A DNA stretch of 64,000 nt from Symbiodinium natans (GCA_905221605.1 CAJNDS010000569.1:656514-720513); one strand, 5' to 3'; positions 1-10,515 are shown, counted from the first letter of the stretch. The notes: generated by a model from the letters alone, not told the origin. A program made the numbers and translations.

Positions 1-374
1 TCGCAAACCCTAAACCCTAGACCCAAAACCCACAGACCCACATAGAAGTACTCATGAACCTCCAAGTAGTGGGGCAGTGAGCGGTGTGGGTTAGATCTCT
101 AGTCATGCGGTTTGGGGTTTCCGGTTTGGGGTTTCGGCTCTCACGCTCGTGAAAGGCAGGTAAGGATTCGGTTTAGGGTCTTGGAGTCTTCGTGTTTCTC
201 CATGAAGCAGACTGTGAGAGTTCGCGAGTCAGGGCGAGATGGGTTCAGGGTTTAGGGTTTAGGTTCATGTGATCGCTACTCCGTCCTTGGGAGCACAGCT
301 GTATGGCTCAGGTGTCCAAATGTGAAAGAGGTATCAAGTGAACAGGACACTTGAGGACACGCTGTTTTGTTGTT

Positions 375-398
375 GGGGGGGGGGGGGGGGGGGGGGGG
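375..398. repeat. Poly-G homopolymer (24 nt)
   Basis: An uninterrupted G run. It makes a poly-Gly reading near the window start. Confidence 0.95.
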
Positions 399-817
399 TC
401 TCGAGGTCTAGTAACTCAGGGCGCCTGTAGGCGTGGTCTTTGCGGTGGTCATATGCTGGCTTCTACAGAAACACTAGACCGGAGAGACTTGTGTTCCTTT
501 GGCAAAGCCCTACTCTACATTCTGCAGAAATCGGTGCGAGCATCTCCCCCAAGACATGACAACAATCGCGCCTCAAGGACTTCAAACCCTGCTTGCACCG
601 GGCTTGCGTGGCACACGCGTTTTTTTTTGGTTCCCAAACCGTAAGACCTAATGCCCCCACAGGCCCAATCCAAGGTTAGCGTCCAAGCCCTCGGTTGAAG
701 CGCCGGGTCGATCTCGCCTCAGAGGATTCCAACGTCATGTTCTTCGAGGCTTTCGAGGCTTACGGGCGCGCCAGGGGATAAGGGTGGACATAAGGAGATG
801 TTGTTCCCTTAAGGCAA

Positions 818-883
818 CCCTAAACCCTAAACCCTAAACCCTAAACCCTAAACCCTAAACCCTAAACCCTAAACCCTAAACCC
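818..883 (-). repeat. CCCTAAA array, about 9 units
   Basis: Perfect units bounded by GGCAA and GAGGTC. Confidence 0.95.
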
Positions 884-884
884 G

Positions 885-2370
885 AGGTCATTTGTCAGCT
901 GAATCCTTCGCTGTGACAGTTGTGAAAGAACTTGATGCCACCCTGATTACAACCTTCACGTTGCAAGCAGCATCAGCATGTAGGCAGCACAGCTTGCAAG
1001 CAGAAGGCTGCAAGGGGTTTGAGCAAACATACCGAAGTTGAATCATGGCAGAAGTCCTATAAGTTTCTAAATGGCCAGTGGCTGAGACCCTGAGTCACAG
1101 ACTCCTCGACACGCTAAACCCCTGCCATCAGCACCCTACACCTACCTTCCTCCCAGGTTATGATTCCAAAACTATTCTAAAGCTCCGGTGAACCCTAAAC
1201 CCACAGGCATATTTAAGCCCGGTAAGCCACTCTGAACTCCTCAAACCCCATGACCCTAAAGTCCAACACAAAAAAAACCCTCGAGTTGGCCGAAACCACT
1301 ATAGCTTAGCCCTTAAACCTTGTGCATGGCTGTCTTCATCTCAACTGCCCCTACATCATCTCAAGCGCCCAACCCCCTAATTCATCCTACATCTGAAGCC
1401 CCCAGGCCCCCCTAGAAATTTCCGAAGCCCCCGTTTTTGTCCCCGGAGGGCGAGGCCAGGGGAGAGCTCAACAGCTAAATGCTCAACCCCAAAACCCCTA
1501 ACACCCCCCCCCCCCCACATCATGCAACTTTTTTCATTTTCTGGGCTCCAGAATTCAAGATCTCGATACTCGATGCACCCTACACCCTAAACCTCCCGAA
1601 CCGCTTGCAAAACCCTCAGCTGACGAGTTGCAACAGCATCGCGCTGAGTTCCGGTGAGTGGCGGATCATCCGCAGATCCTGCGCTCTTCCTATAACCATG
1701 TACCTAGAACCAGGGGCCTGGTACCTACCTAGCAAGTACGTAAGGTACATCTCCCCGGAATTGAATCCTAAACTCAAAACTGGTCGGACGGCCTGATCCA
1801 GCTCAATCACGGCATCGCTCATGAGCCGCAAGAGCGCGCTGATGGCTGAGTTGTCAGAAGAGATCCTTAGGCATACCGTTGCTGAACCACCGACTTTGGG
1901 GGCCGCCATGCCCACAGTTGTCGGCTCTCCTTCCATCCTCTCAAAATTCTCGGGTACTCGTTAGAGTTTCTATACTCCCCTCCAGGGTCAGACCACAATA
2001 AGCATCAGTTGCGACCATCATCTAGGGGCTTACAAAAAACAGGGGACCCCTAAAACACCCCCGAAATAGTACGATTGCCACTTATACTAAGGACCCCAAT
2101 AAGGTACCCCCCCCTCCCCCTTTTCGGAAACCAGCATCTGTCGAAGGCTCCCCCTCCAACTTTTTATTACGAGGAACAGATACTTCCTGAAGGAGACCAT
2201 TGGCTGAGGGAACCACAAGCATGACTTGCCCCGGGGGTGAAGTGTCGAGCATTCTACTGACACAGGCCTTCGCAACTCTTGCTGGTATGAACTTTTGGAG
2301 TCCTCAGGATGTAGGGGGGGGTGCAAGCGGTTTAGGTTTTTTGCTCTTGCCACCTGCCTCGCTGACCACT
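885..2370. other. No gene recognised; scattered single telomere-like units
   Basis: Apart from the family-C fragment near 2.1 kb and a C run at 1505, this is unique-looking DNA with isolated CCCTAAA words. ORFs of about 105 codons on both strands overlap each other at 1479-1936 and show no recognisable domain. Confidence 0.5.
2079..2147. mobile_element. Family C fragment (right part)
   Basis: ACTAAGGACCCCAATAAGGT then a C-rich run and TTTTCGGAAACC is the right part of family C in inverse orientation. No partner end is seen. Confidence 0.5.
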
Positions 2371-2372
2371 CT

Positions 2373-2417
2373 GGGTTTAGGGTTTAGGGTTTAGGGTTTA
2401 GGGTTTAGGGTTTAGGG
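2373..2417 (+). repeat. TTTAGGG array, about 6 units
   Basis: Perfect units ending in TTTAGGGCTTGG. Confidence 0.95.
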
Positions 2418-2610
2418 CTTGGCACTGACCCGCCCAAGAGTCTTGTTGTTCTCACATCGTAAGGATGCCCGTTGGCGCATCAGCTCACCTCAGGGACTGG
2501 GACTCTGACGGGGGTTCTTAAGGGGTATCTTACTTCTCCAATAGCCAAGGGAAAAAAAGCTACTAAAGAAGGAAACCCAAAAAGTTTAAAGTTCAACTAT
2601 TGGCTAAGTC

Positions 2611-2685
2611 AGGTATAAGGAGGGACCCCCAACAAGGGACCCTTTACCTAAGTAGCCCCTAAATGAACCCTATGTATTGTGACTC
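2611..2685. mobile_element. Dispersed repeat, ATAAGGAGGGACCC type, fragment
   Basis: GTATAAGGAGGGACCCCC and AAGGGACCCTTTACCTAAGT then AGCCCCTAAA recur at 46.3 kb and, partly, at 47.8 and 51.8 kb. Confidence 0.5.
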
Positions 2686-2794
2686 TGGCTACAGGTTGGC
2701 TTTGGGATGTTCCCTTGGGGGGGTTTACATGGGCCCCGAAAAGGGTCCCTTAGGGCTCTGATGTATGGGCTTTGGGCTAGATAGGGTATATAAG

Positions 2795-2898
2795 TTGGGA
2801 TGTTGCCGCTTATACCAACACAGTCCTTAATGGGGATTAGAGTACCCCCCTATTATAATCCCTGTTAAGGGCTGCCAGTATAAGGGGGAATATCCCAA
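2795..2898. mobile_element. MITE family A, full length palindrome
   Basis: It begins TTGGGATGTTGCCGC and ends GGGGGAATATCCCAA. The two halves (CTTATACCAACAGTCC..GGGATTAGAG and its complement) pair through nearly the whole ~100 bp. The flanks show no clear target duplication. Confidence 0.85.
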
Positions 2899-3045
2899 GG
2901 TTGGCAGTTGGTCTTGACGTGCCGGCCATTTTGACTACAGTAAAGCCTCAGAATTACAGCTAGCTTGAAATAAAGATACTCTAACAGTGATATAACATAT
3001 AGTAATACAAGAAATTACTGTTAAACCCTGTTTAGTGTGTGCCCA

Positions 3046-3212
3046 CCCCCCCCCCCCCCCCCGCCCCCCAGAAGTCCAAGCTGGTTTTCGCCCTGTTTAA
3101 ACGGTCCGGGGGTTGTATATGAATAAAAGACGGAGGAAATTACATAAATTCAAAAGGGATCCATCGGAATTTAAGCACATTAAAGCGGCTCTCGAAGCAG
3201 TGCCTACTATGA
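3046..3212. repeat. Poly-C-led dispersed repeat, copy 1
   Basis: A 17-base C run is followed by CAGAAGTCCAAGCTGGTTTT, CGCCCTGTTTAAACGGTCCG and ATATGAATAAAAGACGGAGG. The same order recurs after a C run at 45.18 kb. Confidence 0.6.
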
Positions 3213-3572
3213 GAGGTTGTGCTGGATCATGGACCACCCCTTTGCCGGAGTGATGAAGCGAAAATTTCTATATTTTGTCTATACGGTTCTTTTTTAAAGA
3301 GGGAATTCGTGATTTCGTGTCAGTTGAGATGTCGGGTTTTTGGAAAGAAGATTTGCCTTTAAGATTCAGAGGCCCGGCCTTAAAGCTAAGAGGCAAGGAC
3401 ATCGATTTAAACTATCTTCGAAACAAGGCCTAAGTTCTGAAAAAAACATTCCGGATCCCGGGAACGATTCGACTTTAAAGAGGGTCCTGCTCTGCACCCC
3501 CACGCGGTCAGCGTGTCCTGAACAAACCCCAAACCTAGAAACCCTTTTGCAGCAGGCTTGCGTGAGTCCCTA

Positions 3573-3610
3573 GAAACCCTAAACCCTAAACCCCTAACCC
3601 CTAAACCCCC
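3573..3610 (-). repeat. CCCTAAA array with CCCCTAA variants
   Basis: Two perfect units, then CCCCTAACCCCTAAACCCCC. Confidence 0.85.
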
Positions 3611-3723
3611 TTGTGGGCAAAAGACCCCATCATATCAAGGCTGGAAGCTCATTCCGGAGGAGATGCACGCTGCAAGAGTGCAGATTGCCGCTTCAAGCGC
3701 CATGACAAAGATCCTTTGTGTGC

Positions 3724-3781
3724 GGGTTTAGGGTTTAGGGTTTAGGGATTAGGGTGTAGGGTCTAGGGTTTAGGGTTTCGG
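3724..3781 (+). repeat. TTTAGGG array, degenerate
   Basis: Eight units including GATTAGGG, TGTAGGG, TCTAGGG and a final TTTCGGG. Confidence 0.85.
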
Positions 3782-3955
3782 GTCGATGCTATGAGCCTCA
3801 ACGCTACTTCTTTGCAGGTTATGCTTACTACAAGTCTCTTCGGTAGCTAATGGAAAACCCAAGACTCCGTTCTTGAGGCTATCTTTGAGCTGTCTGCTGT
3901 ATTTCACGAGGGCTGTCCATCGAACCTCACAAGCAAGCTAGACTCATCCCCTCAG

Positions 3956-3977
3956 GTTTAGGGTTTAGGGTTTAGGG
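3956..3977 (+). repeat. Short TTTAGGG array, 3 units
   Basis: GGTTTAGGG followed by two more units and TGGGCATG. Confidence 0.8.
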
Positions 3978-4358
3978 TGGGCATGCGGTGATTTTTGGCT
4001 TGATCGTCGGGTTAGCAAAGAACAACATGCCGTGAGCGACCACACGTCGCCGTCAAGGCCTTGATACCTCGGCGCTCCCAATCCCCACCATACAAGCCCT
4101 TGTCTCACAATCCCAGAACAGCGTGCAGCCGCAACCAACCAAAACCTCACCTAAAACTTTGCCAAATCCGACACCAAACGCCCTAAACCCCCAAGTGACG
4201 AACATTCAACTTGCGCAGAGAGTGCTGCAAGGCTAGGAGTAGGTCTCATAGCCATGCTTCAGGCTGGAGAAACTTCGGTCGTAGAATTATGAGGCATCGT
4301 TGGGACCACTGGAAGTACGAGGCCCCAAGCGACCGGGCACAGCCACTGAGCCCGGAAT

Positions 4359-4421
4359 CCTAAACCCTAAACCCTAAACCCTAAACCCTAAACCCTAAAC
4401 CCTAAACCCTAAACCCTAAAC
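4359..4421 (-). repeat. CCCTAAA array, 9 units
   Basis: Perfect units bounded by GGAAT and CTGAATGC. Confidence 0.95.
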
Positions 4422-4548
4422 TGAATGCACCCTTAAACCCTCCCTGGCTGCCCTGGCACACAGGGAGGGAGTTGCCTGCCGCTTGCGCGGCGGGACTTGA
4501 TCCGAACCGCCAAACGATCCTTGGTCATAAGGGGTTTAGGGTTTAGGG

Positions 4549-4640
4549 TTGGGATGTTCCCCCTAATACTAACAGCCCTGAATAGGGATTATAGAAGGGG
4601 TAGTCTAATCCTTCTTGAGGACCGTTAGTATACGGAGCAT
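4549..4640. mobile_element. MITE family A, right end decayed
   Basis: The left half TTGGGATGTTCCCCC..AACAGCCCTG is well kept. The right half pairs up to CCGTTAGTATA and then decays. A TTTAGGGTTTAGGG stretch directly precedes the left end. Confidence 0.7.
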
Positions 4641-5790
4641 GTAGCCACAGTTGTCCAGCCAAGGATCAGCACAGATACGGGAACATTGCCCAGTGCGACC
4701 TGGATCAGGTTGCGTGGCTCAGCCAAGACTTACTAAACGCCAAAACCTATACACCCCCCCCCCCCCCTCCTAGAAAAAATGGCACATACTGTACTTCGCA
4801 CATCCCCACCCTGCAGGCAAGGAATCTGCGAGGAGCTCACTTTGGGACTGGGCAGGGCACTCCAGGGACACTCGACACTCTGGGGCTGTGCACAACCAGG
4901 GCCAGGGGGCTTTCATCATGACAGGGCCAGAATGCGAGAAGATCGTATTGGTGATCATGTAGGGTTTAGGGCTACATTCAGGCTAGGCGACTGTACTAAC
5001 TGCCCTGCTCTCCCAATGCTATGTCCTGCTGGCAAGCAGCCCACAGCGTCCGCGTTGCCACCACGGTCACAGGAAGCCGGAAGACCACGGCAAGGATCAG
5101 GGAATCTTGAATGCGAAAAGCTGGTAAAGTCCCCGGAGCAGCAAAACACAAACAGAAGATCACGAAGAAGGCGAACCAGGCGTTCCTTGGGCTGTTGCAA
5201 CGTCTGTCCTGCTCCATATCATGGACTTATAGAATCTAGTCGACATCTAGACATAGGGCCAACCCCCCACTGCCCCCCCCAAAGACCCCCAAGATAACTA
5301 GTAACTCGGTCACGCGCGCGTAGTACGCCTGGCTAACTTGGCGTCCTGAATGTGGTTAGAAAAAGTAGGTCTTAACAGGATTTCAGGCACCAACAGGGGC
5401 AGTGCAAGTTAGTGCAAGCTAATTCGTTTTGACGCAATCCCATGCGTTTTACAGTACGTCAAGGCCCTGAAATCACACGGCCCCGCCCCAACACCCCCCC
5501 CCCCCCCCCCTGAACAGGCTGGACGACCAGGCGCCCTGTGCGCGCGTCGCCAACTAGTATGGGGGGGTACCCCAAAAACCCAAATTTAGATGGCAGATAG
5601 GAGAGGCTGCGCTTAGGATTCACGGGTTGAGGGTTTCGGGCGAAGAGGGGCGTTGAACTGAGCCTTACACGAGCATAGCTTCTTCTGCTGCTCGTTCGCA
5701 TGTAGATCCCTGCTTTCAGCACACTCTACGTGCCACTGCTGCTTCGCTGCGCGTCTGATTGGCTATACTACTATTTGCTTCAGAACCCTC
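4641..5790. other. No gene recognised
   Basis: A 172-codon ORF at 4779-5297 has no recognisable domain and reads through TGTAGGGTTTAGGG. Three overlapping ORFs lie on the other strand. C runs occur at 4756, 5271 and 5496. Confidence 0.5.
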
Positions 5791-5798
5791 CAAAAGCT

Positions 5799-5885
5799 CA
5801 AGAAAAATGGTCCCTGTATTGCCCTTGTTTTTCCCTAGTGCCTTGCTATTGCCCTTATGAGGAAGAACATTTCGTGGGGAAGATC
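5799..5885. mobile_element. Family E-like fragment
   Basis: AGAAAAATGGTCCCTGTATT and TTGCCCTTATGAGGAAGAAC match the E core. Terminal repeats are not recognisable. Confidence 0.45.
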
Positions 5886-6009
5886 TTATGCAACTCGTAG
5901 TATATACCTTGCACTGTAGGATGCCTTATGAAGTGGCATGAGGGCGCCAGAGGCTGAGACATGAACAGCCTACACAGCATCCCAGCTGCTAAGTTTTCAG
6001 GAAGCCTAG

Positions 6010-6062
6010 CTAGGGTTTAGGGTTTAGGGTCTAGGGTCTAGGGTTTAGGGTTTGTGGTTTAG
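6010..6062 (+). repeat. TTTAGGG array with TCTAGGG variants
   Basis: Six units, two of them TCTAGGG side by side. Confidence 0.85.
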
Positions 6063-6094
6063 AGCTAGATGCTGTATGGCTCATAGCCACTCGA

Positions 6095-6201
6095 CCCAAG
6101 ATTAACCTGGGAACAAAAGGGATGCCCATTTTGGTTTGGGGCTCAGGTAAGGGAACCTAAACCCTGAACAACGGGAGCCTACTCTGGGTCTTGCGCTACT
6201 A
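6095..6201. mobile_element. Repeat element family H
   Basis: ACCCAAGATTAACCTGGGAA, GGGATGCCCATTTTGGTT and GGAGCCTACTCTGGGTCTTG recur in the same order at 18.0, 52.2 and 53.9 kb. The ends form CCCAGG/CTGGGT-type inverted repeats. Confidence 0.6.
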
Positions 6202-6553
6202 TACAAACACAAGCCCCGAAAGCCCGCGAAGCCAACGTTCCCTAGCCCTTCAGTTGCCGCGCTCTTTCCAGACAATCCGATGCGCCACAGGAGAGACGTT
6301 CACCCCAAACCCTGAAAACGTGCAAGAGTACACGAGTAAGATACTATATTAGTACATGATATTAATAGTCGTAACAAAAAATCACACAGACATACAAACA
6401 TGCCATGCGTTATACTATAATCGCTGCATCCCAGAGTCAGGGTCGACACCTTCAGCATGCTTCGAGGCAGAAATGCATATAAGCTCAGGACGGCCAAGGC
6501 GGCAATGAAGAGCCAAGAGCCTTCAAGCAGACTGGTACGGGGTTTAGGATGCA

Positions 6554-6618
6554 ACCCTAAACCCTAAACCCTAAACCCTAAACCCTAAACCCTAAACCCT
6601 AAACCCTAAACCCTAAAC
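6554..6618 (-). repeat. CCCTAAA array, 9 units
   Basis: Perfect units. The right flank CTTTCGGCTCTCACACTCGC recalls TTTCGGCTCTCACGCTCG at 131-150, so the flank is itself repeated. Confidence 0.95.
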
Positions 6619-6855
6619 TTTCGGCTCTCACACTCGCACAAGGCAGGCAAGGATTCGGTCTGACAGTCTGACTCATGGCCATTTAAAGGGAGTAGGGTTT
6701 AGGGTTCAGAATGGTTCAAAGCACGACACATGATTCTACCGCTGTTTGTTCTCACATCTGTTTCTACATTTCCTGAGCGTATGTCTGTATCTGCACATAG
6801 CTTGCACGCGGCATGTCTTTCTTCTTGTTCTTCTTCTCAGTGGGTTTGGGGGTCG

Positions 6856-6958
6856 CCCCCCCCTCACCCCCCACCCCCCACCCCCCACCCCCACCCCCCG
6901 CCCCCCACCCCCCACCCCCCACCCCCACCCCCCACCCCCCACCCACCCCCCACCCCCC
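6856..6958. repeat. CACCCCC minisatellite
   Basis: About fourteen units of CCCCCCA/CCCCCA with small length variation. Confidence 0.9.
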
Positions 6959-7010
6959 GACGACAGACCTCCGGTGATGCCCGGTTCTGTTGCTGAATTT
7001 GGCCTCCCAA

Positions 7011-7071
7011 CCTCCCTCTCTCCCTCTCTCCCTCTCTCCCTCTCTCCCTTTCTCCCTCTCTCCCTCTCTCC
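7011..7071. repeat. CTCTCTCC 8-bp repeat
   Basis: About seven pyrimidine-only units with one CTTTCTCC variant, 50 bp right of the C-rich minisatellite. Confidence 0.9.
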
Positions 7072-7113
7072 GTCGCACTCGCCGCTCCCCCGTTAGCCCT
7101 CAGCCTTGAAACC

Positions 7114-7262
7114 CCAGACCCTGAACCCTAAACCCTAGAACCCCAGAACCCTAAAACCCTAAAACCCTAAAACCCGAAAATCCTAAAACCCTAAAACCCT
7201 AGAATCCCTAAAACCCTAGAACCCTAGAACCCTAAAACCCTAGAACCCTAAAACCCTAAACC
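7114..7262 (-). repeat. CCCTAAAA / CCCTAGAA variant array
   Basis: About eighteen 8-mers alternating CCCTAAAA and CCCTAGAA, hence a different register from the 7-mer. Confidence 0.9.
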
Positions 7263-7479
7263 TTTAGGACGTAAACCCTCAACCCAGGCCTTGATTGGTG
7301 AGGTAGAGTTGTGGCCCATTCCTCGGTCACTCTCGCACCGAGCGCTCCGCTTTAAGGCCGGGAATGCTGCAAGTACCTGGCCCAAAAGCTTTTAGGCCCA
7401 TGTAGGGTTTAGGGGGTTTTTTGCCACCCGCCTAGCAGACCCCCTCTGGGCCCCTGAAAGCCCGTTTGACAAAAACCCT

Positions 7480-8060
7480 AGATCTCAACACCCCCCCCCC
7501 CAGAAAGCCGAAGCTTCAAAGACACGTTCGCGTGGTTTGCTGTGACCATGAGGCTGCATAAGGCTGCATAAATCGAGAGCAAGCCGTGGGCCATCAAATG
7601 ACGTACCTCCAGACGCGAGATGATGTTTAGGCTGTCGGCTTGGGTACCCAACTTTTGTTTGGCCGACTTCATCGTAGGCTACGTTGAGGGTCGTTTGGCT
7701 AAGGCAACTAACGGCTGCTTGCAATGTTCGGGGTCTTGCAAGTGTTGCCCACCACGCAGTTCTGCTGTGCAAAGCAAACCCTAAGCGGTGGCTGCATCAA
7801 GCAATGTGCAAGCAGCCTTTGCACTATTTCAGGGGCCTACGAAGTTGTTCACGAGGGTGTGCTGGCGACATGTTTTGCCTATCTTCAGGTGTACCAGCTC
7901 AAGCCTACCCCATAACCTATCTGAGTTGTGCTTTAAGCCCTTTGAAAATTATTTTACGACTAGGCTCCCTCATAATAAGGAGGAAAAAAGGGAAACTTAA
8001 ACTTCTCCCAAAGCAAAAACCCGCTGTAAACCCAAAACCCGCCATCTAACATTGGGGCCT
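7480..8060. other. No gene recognised
   Basis: A 121-codon plus-strand ORF (7684-8049) and its overlaps lack any motif I know. ATAAGGCTGC is directly repeated at 7549-7570. Confidence 0.5.
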
Positions 8061-8061
8061 T

Positions 8062-8132
8062 AATGATTAGAATGGGTGTTGACGATAACTATAGTATGAC
8101 TATAAAGGGACCATAAGGAATACTATCCCTAA
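8062..8132. mobile_element. Repeat element family L, inverse orientation, ends at telomeric repeats
   Basis: The reverse complement (GATAGTATTCCTTATGGTCC ... CCATTCTAATCATTAAG) matches copies at 30.6 and 55.6 kb. It is followed at once by CCCTAAACCCTAAACCC. Confidence 0.5.
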
Positions 8133-8144
8133 ACCCTAAACCCT

Positions 8145-8179
8145 CTATATATATATGTATATATATATATGCATATATC

Positions 8180-8210
<31 letters not shown>
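8145..8210. repeat. TA microsatellite ending in T9
   Basis: TA repeats broken by GT and GC, then a T run. Three telomeric units lie immediately to the left. Confidence 0.9.
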
Positions 8211-8333
8211 GCTTTCCCTCTTTAAATCCCTGGCACCTTCAGGAGCTCACCATGGAGCCGCTCCTGCTCAGGACCTCCCCCCTCTGGCTGCTGCGGCGCC
8301 TCCTGGACCGGGCAGCTCGTAACGAAACCTTTG

Positions 8334-8359
8334 GGGTTTAGGGTTTAGGGTTTAGGGAT
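8334..8359 (+). repeat. TTTAGGG array, 3-4 units
   Basis: It directly precedes the family-K element by about 20 bp. Confidence 0.85.
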
Positions 8360-8377
8360 AGCATTCCCTTGAAACAG

Positions 8378-8523
8378 GATGGGACTACTAGGCCCTGTAA
8401 CCCCCAAAAACAGCCCTATAAAGTCTATAACGGCGCGTTGTTTAGCCCCTATAACCCCCCCCATTAACAGCCCTATAAAGGCCCCTTTTTAAGGGTTACA
8501 GTATAGGGTCGACTAGCCCATCC
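8378..8523. mobile_element. Inverted-repeat element family K
   Basis: GGATGGGACTACTAGGCCCT at the left and GGGTCGACTAGCCCATCC at the right are inverted. AACAGCCCTATAAAG occurs twice inside. Confidence 0.65.
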
Positions 8524-9512
8524 TGGAAACCGTTCAAACAGCGGATTCTCGAAGCCCCATGCATCTCGCGACAGCGGTTCTAACGCTCGGAATCCACGAA
8601 CAAAAACAAGACTGTGGCCCCCAACATTATAGCTACATGTTCAAGCTGTCGTCCACCTAAACATTCTACCAGAAGGCTTGAATGCGTTTCCTCTTCCTTC
8701 TCGGTTTTGGAGCTTGTGTTGTCTACTAGGGGGCTAGGGGCGAGTGAAGCTTCAATTGTAGGCTTGTAGGACCTGCTTTTTTGTAGAGTATCTCTTTGTC
8801 TTTCTTCAAGTCGAACCATCTGCTTCCTTACTAAGATCAACACCCGCTTATTTCGATTTCGAGCTGCCTTAGCCCTAAACCCTTTAGACCCTAAACCCTA
8901 TATATAGACCCTAAACCCTATACTCACCCTAGACCCTTTCGTCCCCCGACACAGCGTCGATGCCCGATCGCGCGTTTCGGGAGTCCAAGGAAAACGTTTC
9001 GGAGAGCTTTAGAGTTTAGGGTTTAGGCCCCGTCGTGTAGGCCCCACAAATGAAGCATTTTTTTGTGGTCGTACATCTATTGTGTTCTTGTTATATTTTG
9101 TTGTGAGTAAAAGTATGTTTGTGAGGTTATTGCAGTAATTTCCCCAAGCCGTGCGTCAACACTACTTTATAAAGGGGTTCCTACGTGAAGAAAAAGAGGG
9201 CCGATGCGGCCGCACTCGCCGTCCTCGAAGCCGTCGACGCTTTTGGACGTCTGGTGATTGCGCGATATGCGGAACTCTCGTCACTTTGGAGCTTTTGCGC
9301 TTTTGGTGTCTTTTCGGCTTGCTCTTGATCCATTGGAATGCTCTGAGGTGTCCACATGTAGTCTCTCACTGTTTGGAGTCCGGTATGCGACTGTCCTATA
9401 TTGAAATACTACATTATACTATCTGTTAAAGTAAACCCCAGTAGCCTGGATGAACTGGCCCTATAGAATGACCTCAGAAGACCCTTCCACCTGGTCTGAC
9501 GTAAGTGCGCAA

Positions 9513-9630
9513 CTTGGTGGCCCAGCAACACTATTCCAAACAGGGTACCCTTTTTTGTTTTGGTTACTTTCTAAGGGAACCTTGAACCCATTCTTGTTTT
9601 CGGTTACTTTCTAAGAGAACCTTGAACCAC
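9513..9630. mobile_element. Inverted-repeat element family B, internally duplicated
   Basis: It begins CTTGGTGGCCCAGCAAC and shares GGGTACCCTTTTTT with the other family-B copies. A ~34-bp stretch (GGTTACTTTCTAAG..GAACCTTGAACC) occurs twice, at 9555-9588 and 9595-9628. The right terminus is missing. Confidence 0.6.
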
Positions 9631-9646
9631 AAAATGCGCAAAAAGG

Positions 9647-9735
9647 TCTAAACCCTCTAAACCCTCTAAACCCTCTAAACCCTCTAAACCCTCTAAACCC
9701 TCTAAACCCTCTAAACACTCTAAACCCTAAACCCT
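9647..9735 (-). repeat. CCCTCTAAA 9-mer array
   Basis: Nine homogeneous CCCTCTAAA units, one CACTCTAAA, then two ordinary 7-mers. The inserted CT is shared by all 9-mers. Confidence 0.95.
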
Positions 9736-9864
9736 AGACTAGCGCCGAGGATCCTTTCCGGCGCGAAGAGATCGCACCTTCCGTTTCAGGAAACTGGCTC
9801 CGCCCCGGACCGAGACACGGAACCTCGAAGAGGCGGATTCTTCAATCGGGACCTCAAACTGCCC

Positions 9865-9967
9865 TGAACCTGATAAACCCTGAACCTTATACACCCTGAA
9901 CCTTGTAAATCCAGAACCTTGTAAACTCAGAACCTTGTGAACCCTGAACCTTATAAGCCCTGAACCC
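9865..9967 (-). repeat. CCTGAACCTTGTAAA-type degenerate repeat
   Basis: Six units of about 15 bp (CCCTGAACCTTATAAA, CCAGAACCTTGTAAA and similar) that look like a decayed two-unit telomeric motif. Confidence 0.75.
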
Positions 9968-10020
9968 GATTTTTTTGATTGAAGCCAGGCTGGACTGTGA
10001 CCTGCTGGGAAGGGGCGCGC

Positions 10021-10165
10021 CCTAAACCCTAAACCCTAAACCCTAAACCCTAAACCCTAAACCCTAACCCCTAACCCCTAACCCTAAACCCTAAACCCTA
10101 AACCCTAAACCCTAAACCCTAAACCCTAAACCCTAAACCCTAAACCCTAAACCCTAAACCCAAAC
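10021..10165 (-). repeat. CCCTAAA array, about 20 units
   Basis: Perfect units with an internal block of CCCCTAA variants around 10065-10082. Confidence 0.95.
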
Positions 10166-10237
10166 CTCTTGCTCAGCACATGGCTGGTCGAATGTCACAT
10201 TTCCTAAGCAACCCTGTCTCCTCTTGGACTTGCTTAA

Positions 10238-10291
10238 CCCTAAACCCTAAACCCTAAACCCTAAACCCTAAACCCTAAACCCTAAACCCTA
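10238..10291 (-). repeat. CCCTAAA array, 7-8 units
   Basis: It ends CCCTAGGGTTC, a short inversion of the motif. Confidence 0.95.
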
Positions 10292-10404
10292 GGGTTCTTA
10301 AGGGAGGGGGGGTTCATGGGGGGGAACCTTCGGGAGTAGTGGGGAGCATTCGGGAAGCTTGGGTTTACATGCCCCCTTGAACCCCCCCCTAGAACCCTGC
10401 AATC

Positions 10405-10515
10405 GGCTAGGATGGCCCTTGAAACCATCTGAAAACTATTCCTGAATATGACCCTCTTACCCTAAACCCTAAACCCTAAACCCCTATAAGGTGTCCCAAA
10501 AGGCCTGCCTAGCAA
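10405..10515. mobile_element. Inverted-repeat element family F interrupted by telomeric repeats
   Basis: CTAGGATGGCCCTTGAAACC at the left and CCAAAAGGCCTGCCTAG at the right are inverted ends. Sister copies read CCTCTTAAACCCAAATAG in the middle; here CCTCTTA is followed by CCCTAAACCCTAAACCC repeats (10458-10488), then AAGGTGTCCC. Confidence 0.8.

Noticed and set aside
4470-4520. Possible tRNA near GCTTGCGCGGCGGGACTTGA
   Set aside because: No cloverleaf with matching acceptor arms could be laid out.
4779-5297. 172-codon plus-strand ORF as a gene
   Set aside because: No domain recognised, it reads through a telomeric unit (GTAGGGTTTAGGG), and three other ORFs overlap it on the opposite strand.
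10021-10291. CRISPR-like array
   Set aside because: The repeats are 7-bp telomeric units without spacers, in a eukaryotic context.
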